Notes under the pieces: generated by a model | Told to the model about the DNA's origin: nothing | Seen by the model: only the letters and a program-made list of their open reading frames with translations | Database searches by the model: none | From: Streptomyces thermodiastaticus | GTDB lineage: Bacteria > Actinomycetota > Actinomycetes > Streptomycetales > Streptomycetaceae | Direction of reading: 5' to 3' | DNA length: 64,000 bases | Assembly: GCF_014656135.1 (NCBI RefSeq) | Contig: NZ_BNBV01000011.1 | Span: 1-64,000, forward strand | Shown here: positions 18,252 through 30,231 of the stretch, piece by piece | Position numbering within the stretch: the first letter of the stretch is position 1 | How the letters are laid out: each line of letters opens with the position of its first letter | Translations under genes and position numbers: made by a program

Positions 18252-18311
18252 CACAACCGACGGACAGCCGCGCGCCGACCGCAGGCCGGCTCGGACAACC
18301 CCGTGACAACC
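18252..18311 (+). promoter_or_regulatory. Two pairs of 11-bp-spaced direct repeats upstream of sigE
   Basis: CACAACC (18252) and GACAGCC (18263), then GACAACC (18294) and GACAACC (18305), form two pairs whose members start exactly 11 bp apart; the pairs are 42 bp apart. OmpR/PhoB-family regulators bind head-to-tail half-sites with this period. Since sigE is known to be switched on by the OmpR-family regulator CseB, encoded downstream, these are candidate CseB sites. Confidence 0.5.
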
Positions 18312-18436
18312 GCTCCGTACCGTCGATCACGTGCTTCGCCGAAGGCGGCACCGGGCGGCTGCCGACCACAGCCCGCCCGTACGTGAGGCAGGACCCGGCA
18401 CGGCGGGCCGGGCCACGGGGACGGAGGCGGTCGATC

Positions 18437-18976
18437 ATGGCGCAGGACGAGGTGCTCGAGTTCGAGGAGTACGTGCGCACCCGGCAGGACGCCCTGCTGC
18501 GCAGCGCACGCCGGCTGGTGCCGGACCCGGTCGACGCCCAGGATCTGCTGCAGACCGCGCTGGTGCGCACCTACGGCCGCTGGGAGGGCATCGCGGACAA
18601 GCGGCTCGCCGACGCCTATCTGCGCCGCGTCATGATCAACACGCGGACCGAGTGGTGGCGGGCCCGCAAGCTGGAGGAGGTGCCCACCGAGCAGCTGCCG
18701 GACGCCCGCGTGGAGGACGCCGCCGAGCAGCACGCCGACCGGGCTCTGCTGATGGACGTCCTGAAAGTTCTCGCTCCCAAGCAGCGCAGTGTCGTGGTGC
18801 TGCGACACTGGGAGCAGATGTCAACGGAAGAGACGGCCGCGGCCCTGGGCATGTCCACGGGCACGGTCAAGAGCACGCTGCACCGGGCGCTCGCCCGGCT
18901 CCGCGAGGAGCTTCAGGCCCGCGATCTGGACGCACGCGCGCTGGAGCGTGAGGAGCGGGAGCGTTGCGCGGCCTGA
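18437..18976 (+). CDS. sigE: ECF RNA polymerase sigma factor SigE
   Basis: Directs transcription of cell-envelope genes under wall stress. 179 residues with region 2 (VDAQDLLQTALVRTYGRW, then YLRRVMINTRTEWWR) and region 4 (LAPKQRSVVVLRHWEQMSTEETAAALGMSTGTVKSTLHRAL). It matches the S. coelicolor SigE sequence I remember almost residue for residue. GGAGG at 18423-18427 supports ATG 18437. First gene of the sigE-cseA-cseB-cseC operon; in S. coelicolor it has no cognate anti-sigma and is controlled at transcription by CseB/CseC. Confidence 0.97.
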   Translation: MAQDEVLEFEEYVRTRQDALLRSARRLVPDPVDAQDLLQTALVRTYGRWEGIADKRLADAYLRRVMINTRTEWWRARKLEEVPTEQLPDARVEDAAEQHADRALLMDVLKVLAPKQRSVVVLRHWEQMSTEETAAALGMSTGTVKSTLHRALARLREELQARDLDARALEREERERCAA

Positions 18977-19638
18977 GCGGCAGGGCCGGATCCGGCCCGA
19001 AGACCCCGTCACGGGGACTCTTGACGGCGGTGATCACGGCGACGGCCGTGCTCGCCGCCGCAGGCCTGTTGCTGTCGGGCTGCGGCACCGGCGGCACCGG
19101 AGCCCGCGACGAGGGGCCGGCCGACGCCAGTTCGGTGGCGGTGCCGCCCGCCGCCTCCATCCCCAGTACCGGCGAGAGCCCGCAGCCGGCGGTGAACGCG
19201 GTCCAGCTGGTCAAGAACGATCCCAACGTGTCGGCCTCGGTCAAACAGGGCCTCAAGCCGTGCGCGGGCGACCAGTACCCGGTCGACGTCTCCTACGGCA
19301 AGCTGACCGGCGGTTCCGTCGACGACGTCGTGATCAACGTGCTGACCTGCGACGACGCGGTCGGGATGGGGTCGTATGTGTACCGTGAGCACGGTGGCCG
19401 GTACGAGAACGTCTTCCGTGCCGAGGAACCACCGGTCTACGCCGAGATCGACCGCGGCGATCTCGTGGTGACCAAGCAGGTGTACGAGAAGGGCGACCCC
19501 GTCTCGAACCCGTCCGGCGACGACGTGATCACCTACCGGTGGTCCGGCAACGCGTTCGTCAAGGTCTTCAGCACCCACAACGAGTACAGCAAGGCCGTCG
19601 GCGGGAGCCCCACCGTGGCCCCGGCACCGGTCGGCTGA
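18964..19638 (+). CDS. cseA: Lipoprotein CseA, negative modulator of the sigE system
   Basis: 224 residues. A long signal region ends in the lipobox LLSGC with Cys40 as the lipidated residue, so the mature protein sits on the outer face of the membrane. The rest is a compact domain with YPVDVSYGKLTGGSVDDVVIN. In S. coelicolor, loss of CseA raises sigE expression. The frame starts at TTG 18964, 13 bases inside the end of sigE, implying translational coupling; TTG 19021 or GTG 19030 are alternatives that still leave a usable signal peptide. Confidence 0.88.
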   Translation: MRGLSGRAGSGPKTPSRGLLTAVITATAVLAAAGLLLSGCGTGGTGARDEGPADASSVAVPPAASIPSTGESPQPAVNAVQLVKNDPNVSASVKQGLKPCAGDQYPVDVSYGKLTGGSVDDVVINVLTCDDAVGMGSYVYREHGGRYENVFRAEEPPVYAEIDRGDLVVTKQVYEKGDPVSNPSGDDVITYRWSGNAFVKVFSTHNEYSKAVGGSPTVAPAPVG

Positions 19639-19753
19639 GCCGACGGCCGCCGCCCCGCCGCGTCCCGCGCCCGCCGCTCCGCCCGCCGCCCCGGCGGGCG
19701 GCACCCCGCCGTCACACGCAGCACCGAAGCAGACGAGGACTGAGAACACCGGG

Positions 19754-20455
19754 ATGGCAGAGCAGACCCATGTCCTGTTCGTCGAGGACGACGACGTCAT
19801 CCGCGAGGCCACACAGCTCACCCTGGAGCGCGACGGCTTCGCGGTCACGGCCATGCCCGACGGGCTGTCGGGCCTGGAGGCGTTCCGGGCCAGACGGCCG
19901 GACATCGCGCTGCTGGACGTGATGGTGCCCGGCCTGGACGGCGTCAGCCTGTGCCGCCGGATCCGCGACGAGTCGACGGTGCCGGTGATCATGCTGTCGG
20001 CGCGCGCCGACTCCATCGACGTCGTCCTGGGGCTGGAGGCGGGCGCCGACGACTATGTGACCAAGCCGTTCGACAGCGCCGTCCTGGTCGCCCGCATCCG
20101 CGCGGTACTGCGCCGTTTCGGGCACGCCGCGGGTGCCCGGGGCGAGGCCGGCCCCGGGTCGGCGGCCGGCGGGGTGCTCACCTTCGGGGACCTCCAGGTG
20201 GACACCGACGGCATGGAGGTGCGCCGGGCCGGGCAGCCGGTGGCGCTCACCCCGACGGAGATGCGGCTGCTGCTGGAGTTCTCCGCCGCACCGGGCACCG
20301 TGCTGTCCCGGGACAAGCTCCTGGAGAGGGTGTGGGACTACGGCTGGGGCGGCGACACCCGCGTCGTCGACGTCCATGTGCAGCGGCTGCGGCAGAAGAT
20401 CGGCCAGGAACGGATCGAGACGGTCCGCGGCTTCGGCTACAAACTGAAGGCCTGA
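19754..20455 (+). CDS. cseB: OmpR-family response regulator CseB
   Basis: Activates sigE on envelope stress. 233 residues: receiver domain with acidic pocket EDDD, phospho-acceptor Asp55 in LLDVMVPG and the conserved Lys in YVTKPF, then a winged-helix domain (LTPTEMRLLLEFSAAPGTVLS, VDVHVQRLRQKIG). It begins 115 bp after cseA and is followed 12 bp later by cseC. Confidence 0.96.
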   Translation: MAEQTHVLFVEDDDVIREATQLTLERDGFAVTAMPDGLSGLEAFRARRPDIALLDVMVPGLDGVSLCRRIRDESTVPVIMLSARADSIDVVLGLEAGADDYVTKPFDSAVLVARIRAVLRRFGHAAGARGEAGPGSAAGGVLTFGDLQVDTDGMEVRRAGQPVALTPTEMRLLLEFSAAPGTVLSRDKLLERVWDYGWGGDTRVVDVHVQRLRQKIGQERIETVRGFGYKLKA

Positions 20456-20467
20456 CGGGGCGCCGCG

Positions 20468-21865
20468 ATGCGAGGCACCTCACGACCGCTGTCCGGGCGC
20501 CTGGAGCGCATGCGGATGCACACCGGGCTGCGGTGGAAGCTCAGCGCGGCCATCGCCCTGGTCGGCGCACTGGTCGCGGTCTCCCTGAGCCTGGTGGTGC
20601 ACAACGCCGCCCGGGTGTCGATGCTGGACAACGCGCGTGACCTCGCCGACCAGCGGCTGCAGTTCGCGCAGGCGCTCTACGACCGCCCCGGCCGGCGACC
20701 GGCCAACGGCACCTACAAGATCGACGACCCGGCGCTGCCCGCCGCGCTGCGCGACAAGGTGGAGCAGGGCCGGCGGGCCACCTATGTCACGGACCGCCCG
20801 GAAGGCGTGCCGGACATCTGGGCCGCCATGCCGATCCGGGGCGGGCATGTGCTGTCCCTGCACACGCATGTCACCGACCGCAGCACCGACGTGCTGCGGG
20901 ACCTCGACCAGGCGCTGGTCATCGGGTCCATCGCGGTGGTCCTGGGCGGCAGCGCGCTCGGCGTGCTCATCGGCGGCCAGCTCTCGCGCCGGCTGCGCAA
21001 GGCCGCCGCGGCCGCGAACCAGCTCGCCAAGGGCGAGGCGGACGTGCGGGTGCGGGACGCCATCGGCGGCGTCGTACGGGACGAGACCGACGACCTGGCG
21101 CGCGCGGTGGACGCGATGGCGGACGCGCTGCAGGAGCGCCTGGAGGCGGAGCGGCGGGTCACCGCGGACATCGCGCACGAGCTGCGCACCCCCGTGACCG
21201 GGCTGCTCACGGCCGCCGAACTGCTGCCGCCGGGCCGGCCCACGGAGCTGGTGCTGGACCGGGCCAAGGCGATGCGCACGCTGGTCGAGGACGTGCTGGA
21301 GGTCGCCCGGCTCGACGGCGCCTCGGAACGGGCCGAGCTGCAGGACATCATGCTGGGCGAGTTCGTCACCCGGCGGGTGGCCGCGAAGGACCCCGGCGTC
21401 GAGGTGCGGGTGGTGCACGAGTCGGAGGTCACCACCGATCCGCGGCGCCTGGAGCGCGTGCTGTTCAACCTGCTCACCAACGCCGCCCGGCACGGCAGGC
21501 CGCCCGTCGAGGTGACCGTGGAGGGCCGGGTCGTACGGGTGCGGGACCACGGCCCGGGCTTCCCCGAGGACCTGCTGGCCGAGGGCCCGAGACGGTTCCG
21601 TACCGGCAGCGCGGACCGGGCCGGCCGCGGCCACGGCCTGGGCCTGACCATCGCCGTCGGCCAGGCCCGGGTGCTCGGGGCCCGGCTGACCTTCCGCAAT
21701 GTCCGGCCCCCGGGCGCGCCGGAGCACGTACCGGCCGAGGGCGCGGTCGCGGTCCTGTGGCTGCCCGAGCACGCGCCGACGAACACCGGCAGCTACCCGG
21801 TGCTGCCCAGCCAGGACGACGGCACCGCCGGGAAGCCCGCGAGGCGGGCGAGGTGGTGGCGCTGA
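20468..21865 (+). CDS. cseC: Sensor histidine kinase CseC
   Basis: Senses cell-wall damage and phosphorylates CseB. 465 residues: first membrane span about residues 24-44, an extracytoplasmic loop of about 100 residues, second span about 150-172, HAMP-like linker, and H box DIAHELRTPV with His237. The ATPase region carries an N box (LLTNAARHGRP) and glycine boxes (HGPGFPE, GHGLGL). In-frame ATGs at 20510 and 20516 are possible later starts. Last gene of the operon, followed by a strong terminator. Confidence 0.95.
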   Translation: MRGTSRPLSGRLERMRMHTGLRWKLSAAIALVGALVAVSLSLVVHNAARVSMLDNARDLADQRLQFAQALYDRPGRRPANGTYKIDDPALPAALRDKVEQGRRATYVTDRPEGVPDIWAAMPIRGGHVLSLHTHVTDRSTDVLRDLDQALVIGSIAVVLGGSALGVLIGGQLSRRLRKAAAAANQLAKGEADVRVRDAIGGVVRDETDDLARAVDAMADALQERLEAERRVTADIAHELRTPVTGLLTAAELLPPGRPTELVLDRAKAMRTLVEDVLEVARLDGASERAELQDIMLGEFVTRRVAAKDPGVEVRVVHESEVTTDPRRLERVLFNLLTNAARHGRPPVEVTVEGRVVRVRDHGPGFPEDLLAEGPRRFRTGSADRAGRGHGLGLTIAVGQARVLGARLTFRNVRPPGAPEHVPAEGAVAVLWLPEHAPTNTGSYPVLPSQDDGTAGKPARRARWWR

Positions 21866-21941
21866 GTCCGTGAGAGCCCGTGAGCGCAGGCGCTGAGTCC
21901 GGTGCGGGTCCGCGGGCTGCGGGCCGCGCGGCGGGGAGGCG

Positions 21942-21974
21942 ACAAGGCCCGGCACCGAGGGTGCCGGGCCTTGT
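21942..21974 (+). terminator. Terminator of the sigE-cse operon
   Basis: A perfect 15-bp stem (21942-21956 with 21960-21974) with a GAG loop lies 76 bp beyond cseC. It could also stop the convergent MFS transcript, which ends at 22082. Confidence 0.8.
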
Positions 21975-22081
21975 CCGGTGCGGGCGCCGGGTCCGTGGCC
22001 CGGAGCTTCGGACCGCGCGCCACACGGGCCGTGCCGGAGCGGACGTCTGCTCGCAGCGCCCGGACGGTCCGCCCGGATCGC

Positions 22082-23797
<1,716 letters not shown>

Positions 23798-23825
23798 GTT
23801 TAAGGTGAGGTCAAGGAGGACGAGG

Positions 23826-24425
23826 ATGGGCGTCACGATGGACGGCACCAAGCAGCAGCGCCGCGGGAACACCCGCCAGCGCATCCAGGATGTGGCGCTC
23901 GCGCTCTTCGCCGAGCAGGGCTACGAGAAGACCTCACTGCGGGAGATCGCCGAGCGCCTGGGCGTCACGAAGGCGGCCCTGTACTACCACTTCAAGAGCA
24001 AGGAAGAGATCATCGTCAGTCTCTTCGAGGACCTGACCCGGCCGCTCGGCGAGCTGGTCGAGTGGGGACGGCAGCAGCCGCCCACCCTGGAGACCAAGCA
24101 GGAGATCATCCGCCGCTACAGCGCCGCCCTGGCCGCCGCCGCACCGCTGTTCCGCTTCATGCAGGAGAACCAGGCCACGGTGCGGGAGCTGCGCATCGGC
24201 GACACCTTCAAGCAGCGGATGATGGGCCTGCGCAGCATCATCGTCGACCCGGACGCGCGCCTGGCCGACCAGGTCCGCAGCGTCAGCGCCCTGTTCACGC
24301 TGAACGCCGGCATGTTCGTCCTGCAGGACATCGAGAGCGATCCCGACAAGCGGCGCGAGGCCGTTCTGGAGGTCGCGATCGACCTGATCACCCAGGCGCA
24401 CCAGGGCACTCGCGACGGGGAGTGA
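23826..24425 (+). CDS. TetR-family transcriptional repressor
   Basis: 199 residues. The N-terminal helix-turn-helix is IAERLGVTKAALYYHFKSKEEII, preceded by the usual TRQRIQDVALALFAEQGYEKTSLREIA. The ligand-binding C-terminal domain contains many hydrophobic helices. AAGGAGGA at 23813-23820 supports ATG 23826; a second ATG lies at 23838. It is divergent from the DHA2 exporter with shared palindromes, so local autoregulation and repression of the exporter are likely. Confidence 0.92.
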   Translation: MGVTMDGTKQQRRGNTRQRIQDVALALFAEQGYEKTSLREIAERLGVTKAALYYHFKSKEEIIVSLFEDLTRPLGELVEWGRQQPPTLETKQEIIRRYSAALAAAAPLFRFMQENQATVRELRIGDTFKQRMMGLRSIIVDPDARLADQVRSVSALFTLNAGMFVLQDIESDPDKRREAVLEVAIDLITQAHQGTRDGE

Positions 24426-24467
24426 AGGCTCCGGCTCTCCGCCGGCCGCCCCCTGCCGGAAGCACGA

Positions 24468-24514
24468 CGCACCGCCGCCCGCTGCACGGGCGGCGGGCGG
24501 CGGGCGGCGGTGCG
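24468..24514. terminator. Terminator between tetR and the M23 peptidase gene
   Basis: A 14-bp perfect stem (24468-24481 with 24501-24514) encloses a 19-nt GC-rich loop containing repeated GGCGGG, and lies between two convergent stop codons. Confidence 0.6.
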
Positions 24515-24587
24515 GGAAAGACACCGGCGGACGGCCTCCGGGCGGCGTCCCTCACGGGGCGGACGTCCCGGCCGGGCGGCTGTTCGC

Positions 24588-25169
24588 TCAGACCTTCACG
24601 CCGTGAGCGCGGAGGAAGGCGACCGGGTTGACGGCCGAGCCGTAGTTGGGGGTCGTACGGACCTCGAAGTGCAGGTGCGGGCCGGTGCTGTTGCCGGTGT
24701 TGCCGGACCGGGCGATGTGCTGGCCGGTGGTGACGACCTGGCCGACCTTCACGTCCACGCGGGACAGGTGGGCGTACTGGGTGTACAGCCCGTTGCCGTG
24801 CTTGATGACGATGGCGTTGCCGTAGGCGGGGCCGTCACCGGCGCCGTTCGGGCCGGCCTTGACGACGGTGCCGCCGTGGGCGGCGACGACGTTCGTGCCG
24901 ATCGGCACGGCGAAGTCCTGACCGCTGTGCCTGTGCGCCCAGTGGCTGCCGCCCTGGTTGAAGGACGCGGACAGCGTGTAGTGCTGCACCGGGTCGACCC
25001 AGGTGGCGGCCGTCTTGGCGGCGGCGGCGGTGGGAGCCGCCGTGGTCTCGGCGGCGTTCGCTGCTCCCGCGCCCACCGCGGCCGAGACTCCGAGGCCGGC
25101 GGCGAGAAGGGCGGCACGGACACGAAGCTTGGTCGCCCGGGCGGAACGGGACGTGGCGCGCTGGAACAT
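24588..25169 (-). CDS. Secreted M23 (LytM-type) peptidoglycan peptidase
   Basis: 193 residues. A signal peptide (basic start, hydrophobic AALLAAGLGVSAAVGAGAANAA) is followed by a short Ala/Thr linker and the M23 domain. The zinc ligands are seen in HSGQD and HLHFE, with GNTGNSTGPHLHF as the family hallmark. It should cleave peptide cross-links in the cell wall. ATG 25169 starts the signal peptide and has AGAGG upstream; the in-frame start at 25256 would bury the signal. Upstream palindromes at 25366-25428 may regulate it. Confidence 0.9.
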   Translation of the reverse strand: MFQRATSRSARATKLRVRAALLAAGLGVSAAVGAGAANAAETTAAPTAAAAKTAATWVDPVQHYTLSASFNQGGSHWAHRHSGQDFAVPIGTNVVAAHGGTVVKAGPNGAGDGPAYGNAIVIKHGNGLYTQYAHLSRVDVKVGQVVTTGQHIARSGNTGNSTGPHLHFEVRTTPNYGSAVNPVAFLRAHGVKV

Positions 25170-25365
25170 CGAAACCTCTGCGTGTGGGGGGCATGGGGAC
25201 CACCCGGGCGCTGTACGCTCGCCGGGCGGCCGAACCTTGGTAACCCGGCCGGTCATCGCCCCTCAAACACCCCTCCTACGACCCAACGTCGTAACAGGGG
25301 TCAGTGACGCAGATCTCTTGACAGCGCGCTCATTCAGAACAAAGCACCTGTTCAACGCCGAATTT

Positions 25366-25428
25366 CCGACATTGTGCACGGTGAAATGTCGGGCTTATCG
25401 GGCTATGTCCGTCACTAAGGCGCTTAGT
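25366..25428. promoter_or_regulatory. Two palindromic elements upstream of the M23 peptidase gene
   Basis: CCGACATT and AATGTCGG (25366-25373 and 25385-25392) form a perfect inverted repeat with an 11-nt centre containing GTGCAC. ACTAAGGCGCTTAGT (25414-25428) is a second palindrome. Both lie in the most AT-rich part of this gap, about 200-260 bp upstream of the peptidase start. Possible operator sites; the binding factors are unknown. Confidence 0.4.
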
Positions 25429-25444
25429 ACCCGCCGGAACGCCT

Positions 25445-25998
25445 GTGCTGCATGTCACCGACGCAGCCCCTTCGGGTGGGGTGACGTGTGACCGGGCTCA
25501 TGTGGCCCCCGTCTCAGCGCAGTCGGCCCCGGCGGCACCCCGGGCCTGCCGCACCCCTGGGTGTCAGAGCGCTCCGGTGCGAGGCAGGGGGCCGGCCGAC
25601 GCGACAGGCATGCGCACATCAATCGGCGCCAGGACGGCCGGGGTGGCCCTGGGCCGTGCCCGGCAAGTCCCGTCCGGACCGGCTCCGCTGCGAGTGCTCA
25701 CAGCCCCGCCCGTGGCGGTGCGGGCCCGTTCCATGCCCTCACGGCCACCGCGCATCGCCGGAGCGTCCCGGTGACGGCCCACAGGCGGTCTCAGACGGCC
25801 TCAAGCGGCCCCGGAACGCCCAGACCAGCCCAGGCGGCCTCGGGCGGCCTCAGGCGGGCCCGGACGGCCTCGCACAACGGCTCAGACCCACCCGCGCACG
25901 GCTCAGGTCGCCCACGCACGGTGCCGCCTCGCCGACAGGTGCCGGCCGCCGCCACGGCGTCCTGCCGCCCCACGGACGGGGCGCGAGGCGTGCGGACA
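25445..25998. other. Gene-free stretch with degenerate GGCCTC repeats
   Basis: The open frames here lack conserved features and do not look like genes. Between about 25775 and 25880 a degenerate GCGGCCTCAGGC-like motif recurs roughly every 10-15 bases. It may be decayed coding sequence or simple-sequence expansion downstream of the clpC terminator. Confidence 0.5.
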
Positions 25999-26000
25999 GG

Positions 26001-26037
26001 CCGAAGGGGCCGGTGCTCGAAGCACCGGCCCCTTCGG
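26001..26037 (-). terminator. Terminator of clpC
   Basis: A perfect 17-bp stem (26001-26017 with 26021-26037) with a CGA loop lies 15 bp past the clpC stop codon. It is one of the strongest hairpins in the window. Confidence 0.85.
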
Positions 26038-26052
26038 GTGCGCGCTGGGCGC

Positions 26053-28578
<2,526 letters not shown>

Positions 28579-28610
28579 CGTTAATCGCTCCTCAGAGCGG
28601 TCAGGCAGTA

Positions 28611-28625
28611 AGGGGAACTTCCCCT
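28611..28625. promoter_or_regulatory. Palindrome in the clpC leader
   Basis: AGGGGAACTTCCCCT is a 7-1-7 palindrome 33-47 bp upstream of the clpC start, outside the ribosome binding site. It may be a regulatory or mRNA-structure element. Confidence 0.3.
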
Positions 28626-28778
28626 CCCTGTCCTTCCGCAGCTTAGTCCCGCAAGCGGGGACCGCTCATTCCAACTGCCGACACCGTCGATGGCCTCCTG
28701 ACCCCGAACGCCGACATATGCTCCAACCCGATGGTGCGAGACGATGTTCCCGCAGGCCAGGCAGTTACCCCAGTCGCC

Positions 28779-28796
28779 AGTACGCCGATGGCGAAC
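28779..28796. promoter_or_regulatory. ClgR-like binding site upstream of clpC
   Basis: AGTACGCCGATGGCGAAC fits the actinobacterial ClgR consensus WNNWCGCYNANRGCGWWS at every defined position. It is 200 bp upstream of clpC and sits where a -35 would be relative to a possible -10 (TAACTG on the minus strand, 28762-28767). ClgR activates clp genes in actinobacteria, so this is a coherent assignment. Confidence 0.6.
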
Positions 28797-29019
28797 GTGG
28801 GGCTCCGCCGCCCGGGTGCGGCCTGCGCGTCAACCCCTCCCACTAGGGATGTCTTACCCGCCGGCACCGACACTCCATGCGGCGCGCACCGCATCCCTCC
28901 GCTATGGGCGAACAACCTTGCGCCCCTCGCAGTCTTCGGACGGCACCGTTTTCGGCACTCTGCGTATCGGAGACGGCACTCGCAGTAACCGCACTCCGTC
29001 CTCGTCCGTTGCACCGGTC

Positions 29020-29628
29020 ATGGTCGGCAGCCTCTCCACGCTCCCTCTCCCGGTCCCCGCGCCGCGCCGGCCGAGCGGCCCGGAGCGGTGGATCCGGAAC
29101 TGGTACGAGAACGAACTGGGCTGGGCGACGGTGCCCGGATGGCCGGTGCGCCTCGTCGTGGGCCGCCGCTTCGACGTCCTGGACGTCCCGGCCGAGGCCG
29201 GGCGGGCGGCGCTGCGCCACCTGCGGCCTGGCTCCCCGGTGGCCGCCCAGGACGGCCGGATGCGGCTGCTGGTGGCCGCGGGCAGCGCTCAGGAGCTGCC
29301 GGGGCTGCTGCGCTGGCTGGAGTGGGACGGGGTAGGCCTGGACCTGGTGGCGCTGGGCGAGGGCACGCTCATGGACGCGCCGCCGCCCGGTGCCGGGGCG
29401 GCCGCGGCACGGCCGCCCGCCCGGGACCGTTCCGTCTCTCAGGGGGCCGCCGTATGGGTGCGGCCCCCTGGGCCAGGATGCGAGGTCGAGGCCTCGCTGC
29501 CGACGCTGTCGGCCTTGGGGGGCACGGGTGGCTCCCCCGATCTCGCACGAGTCGTGGACACGGTGGCAGCTCAGTGCCACCGGCTCCGGCTGCGGCGCGT
29601 GTGCGGCCGCCGGCCGGATCGCTCGTAG
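29020..29628 (+). CDS. Conserved Streptomyces protein (SCO3374-like)
   Basis: 202 residues. WYENELGWATVPGWPVRLVVGRRFDVLDVPAEAG recalls the N-terminal part of bifunctional primase/polymerase-like proteins, where a small domain normalises a substrate into a fixed range; the rest has no motif I can name. The C terminus is hydrophilic, with VRPPGPGCEVEASLPTLS. ATG 29020 is an uncertain choice, as no ribosome binding site is obvious and the frame is open to 28744. It stands alone between clpC and lsr2; function unknown. Confidence 0.65.
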   Translation: MVGSLSTLPLPVPAPRRPSGPERWIRNWYENELGWATVPGWPVRLVVGRRFDVLDVPAEAGRAALRHLRPGSPVAAQDGRMRLLVAAGSAQELPGLLRWLEWDGVGLDLVALGEGTLMDAPPPGAGAAAARPPARDRSVSQGAAVWVRPPGPGCEVEASLPTLSALGGTGGSPDLARVVDTVAAQCHRLRLRRVCGRRPDRS

Positions 29629-29689
29629 CCTTGCGCCGTCCGCCTGCCGTCGGCCGGGCGGCGGCCGTCGGTCGTCACCGGACCTCGCG

Positions 29690-30025
29690 TCAGGCGTTGG
29701 CCTTCTCGTAGGCCTCGCGGATGCTGGCCGGCACCCGGCCGCGGTCGTTCACCTCGTAGCCGTTGGCCTTCGCCCAGGCGCGAATCTGCGCGGTGTCCTG
29801 GCTGCCGCTGGACGAGGAGCGGCCCCTGCCGCGGCCGCCGGAAGCGCGGCCGCCGGTACGGCGTCCGTTCTTGACGTACGGCTCGAGAAGGCCGCGGAGC
29901 TTCTCCGCGTTGGCGGTGGTGAGATCGATCTCGTACGTCTTGCCGTCCAGCGCGAACGTCACGGTCTCGTCCGCCTCGCCGCCGTCGAGGTCGTCGACAA
30001 GAAGGACCTGAACCTTCTGTGCCAC
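29690..30025 (-). CDS. lsr2: Nucleoid-associated protein Lsr2
   Basis: Bridges AT-rich DNA and silences foreign and specialised-metabolism genes in actinobacteria. 111 residues: N-terminal dimerisation domain (AQKVQVLLVDDLDGGEADETV), a Gly/Arg/Ser-rich linker, and the C-terminal DNA-binding domain with IRAWAKANGYEVNDRGRVP, where the RGR loop enters the minor groove. GTG 30025 follows AAAGGAAA; the in-frame ATG at 30040 is a possible alternative. The promoter carries a palindrome in its spacer. Confidence 0.96.
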   Translation of the reverse strand: MAQKVQVLLVDDLDGGEADETVTFALDGKTYEIDLTTANAEKLRGLLEPYVKNGRRTGGRASGGRGRGRSSSSGSQDTAQIRAWAKANGYEVNDRGRVPASIREAYEKANA

Positions 30026-30091
30026 CGGATTTCCTTTCATCGATAACGTGAGGGCCGGGGTCGGGCGGCTTCCGCCGTTTCGCGGCCCCCT

Positions 30092-30120
30092 GTTATATGC
30101 AGTACTGCAGTACGTCGGAA
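30092..30120 (-). promoter_or_regulatory. lsr2 promoter with palindrome in the spacer
   Basis: On the minus strand TTCCGA (30115-30120) and TATAAC (30092-30097) are separated by exactly 17 bp, a good sigma-70-type promoter. The spacer contains the perfect 12-bp palindrome GTACTGCAGTAC (30102-30113), placed where a bound repressor would block RNA polymerase. Confidence 0.6.
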
Positions 30121-30231
30121 AGCAAACCGCTTTTGCCGGAAAAACACAAACCCTTGGCCGCACCCGGGCCCTCGCCACCCGCCCGGAAACATCGCGTTTC
30201 GGACATAGGGTTCCCTCTGGCGCCCGGTCGG

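Noticed and set aside
25170-25320. Possible c-di-AMP (ydaO-type) riboswitch before the M23 peptidase gene
   Set aside because: Suggested by disA in the same window and by known riboswitch control of wall hydrolases, but the conserved GACAGCT-ACC-like core and flanking pairings were not found on the minus strand.
29440-29470. Perfect 11-bp hairpin as a terminator inside the SCO3374-like gene
   Set aside because: It lies within the reading frame, followed by conserved-looking residues to 29628 and no T tract; probably a by-product of codon composition.
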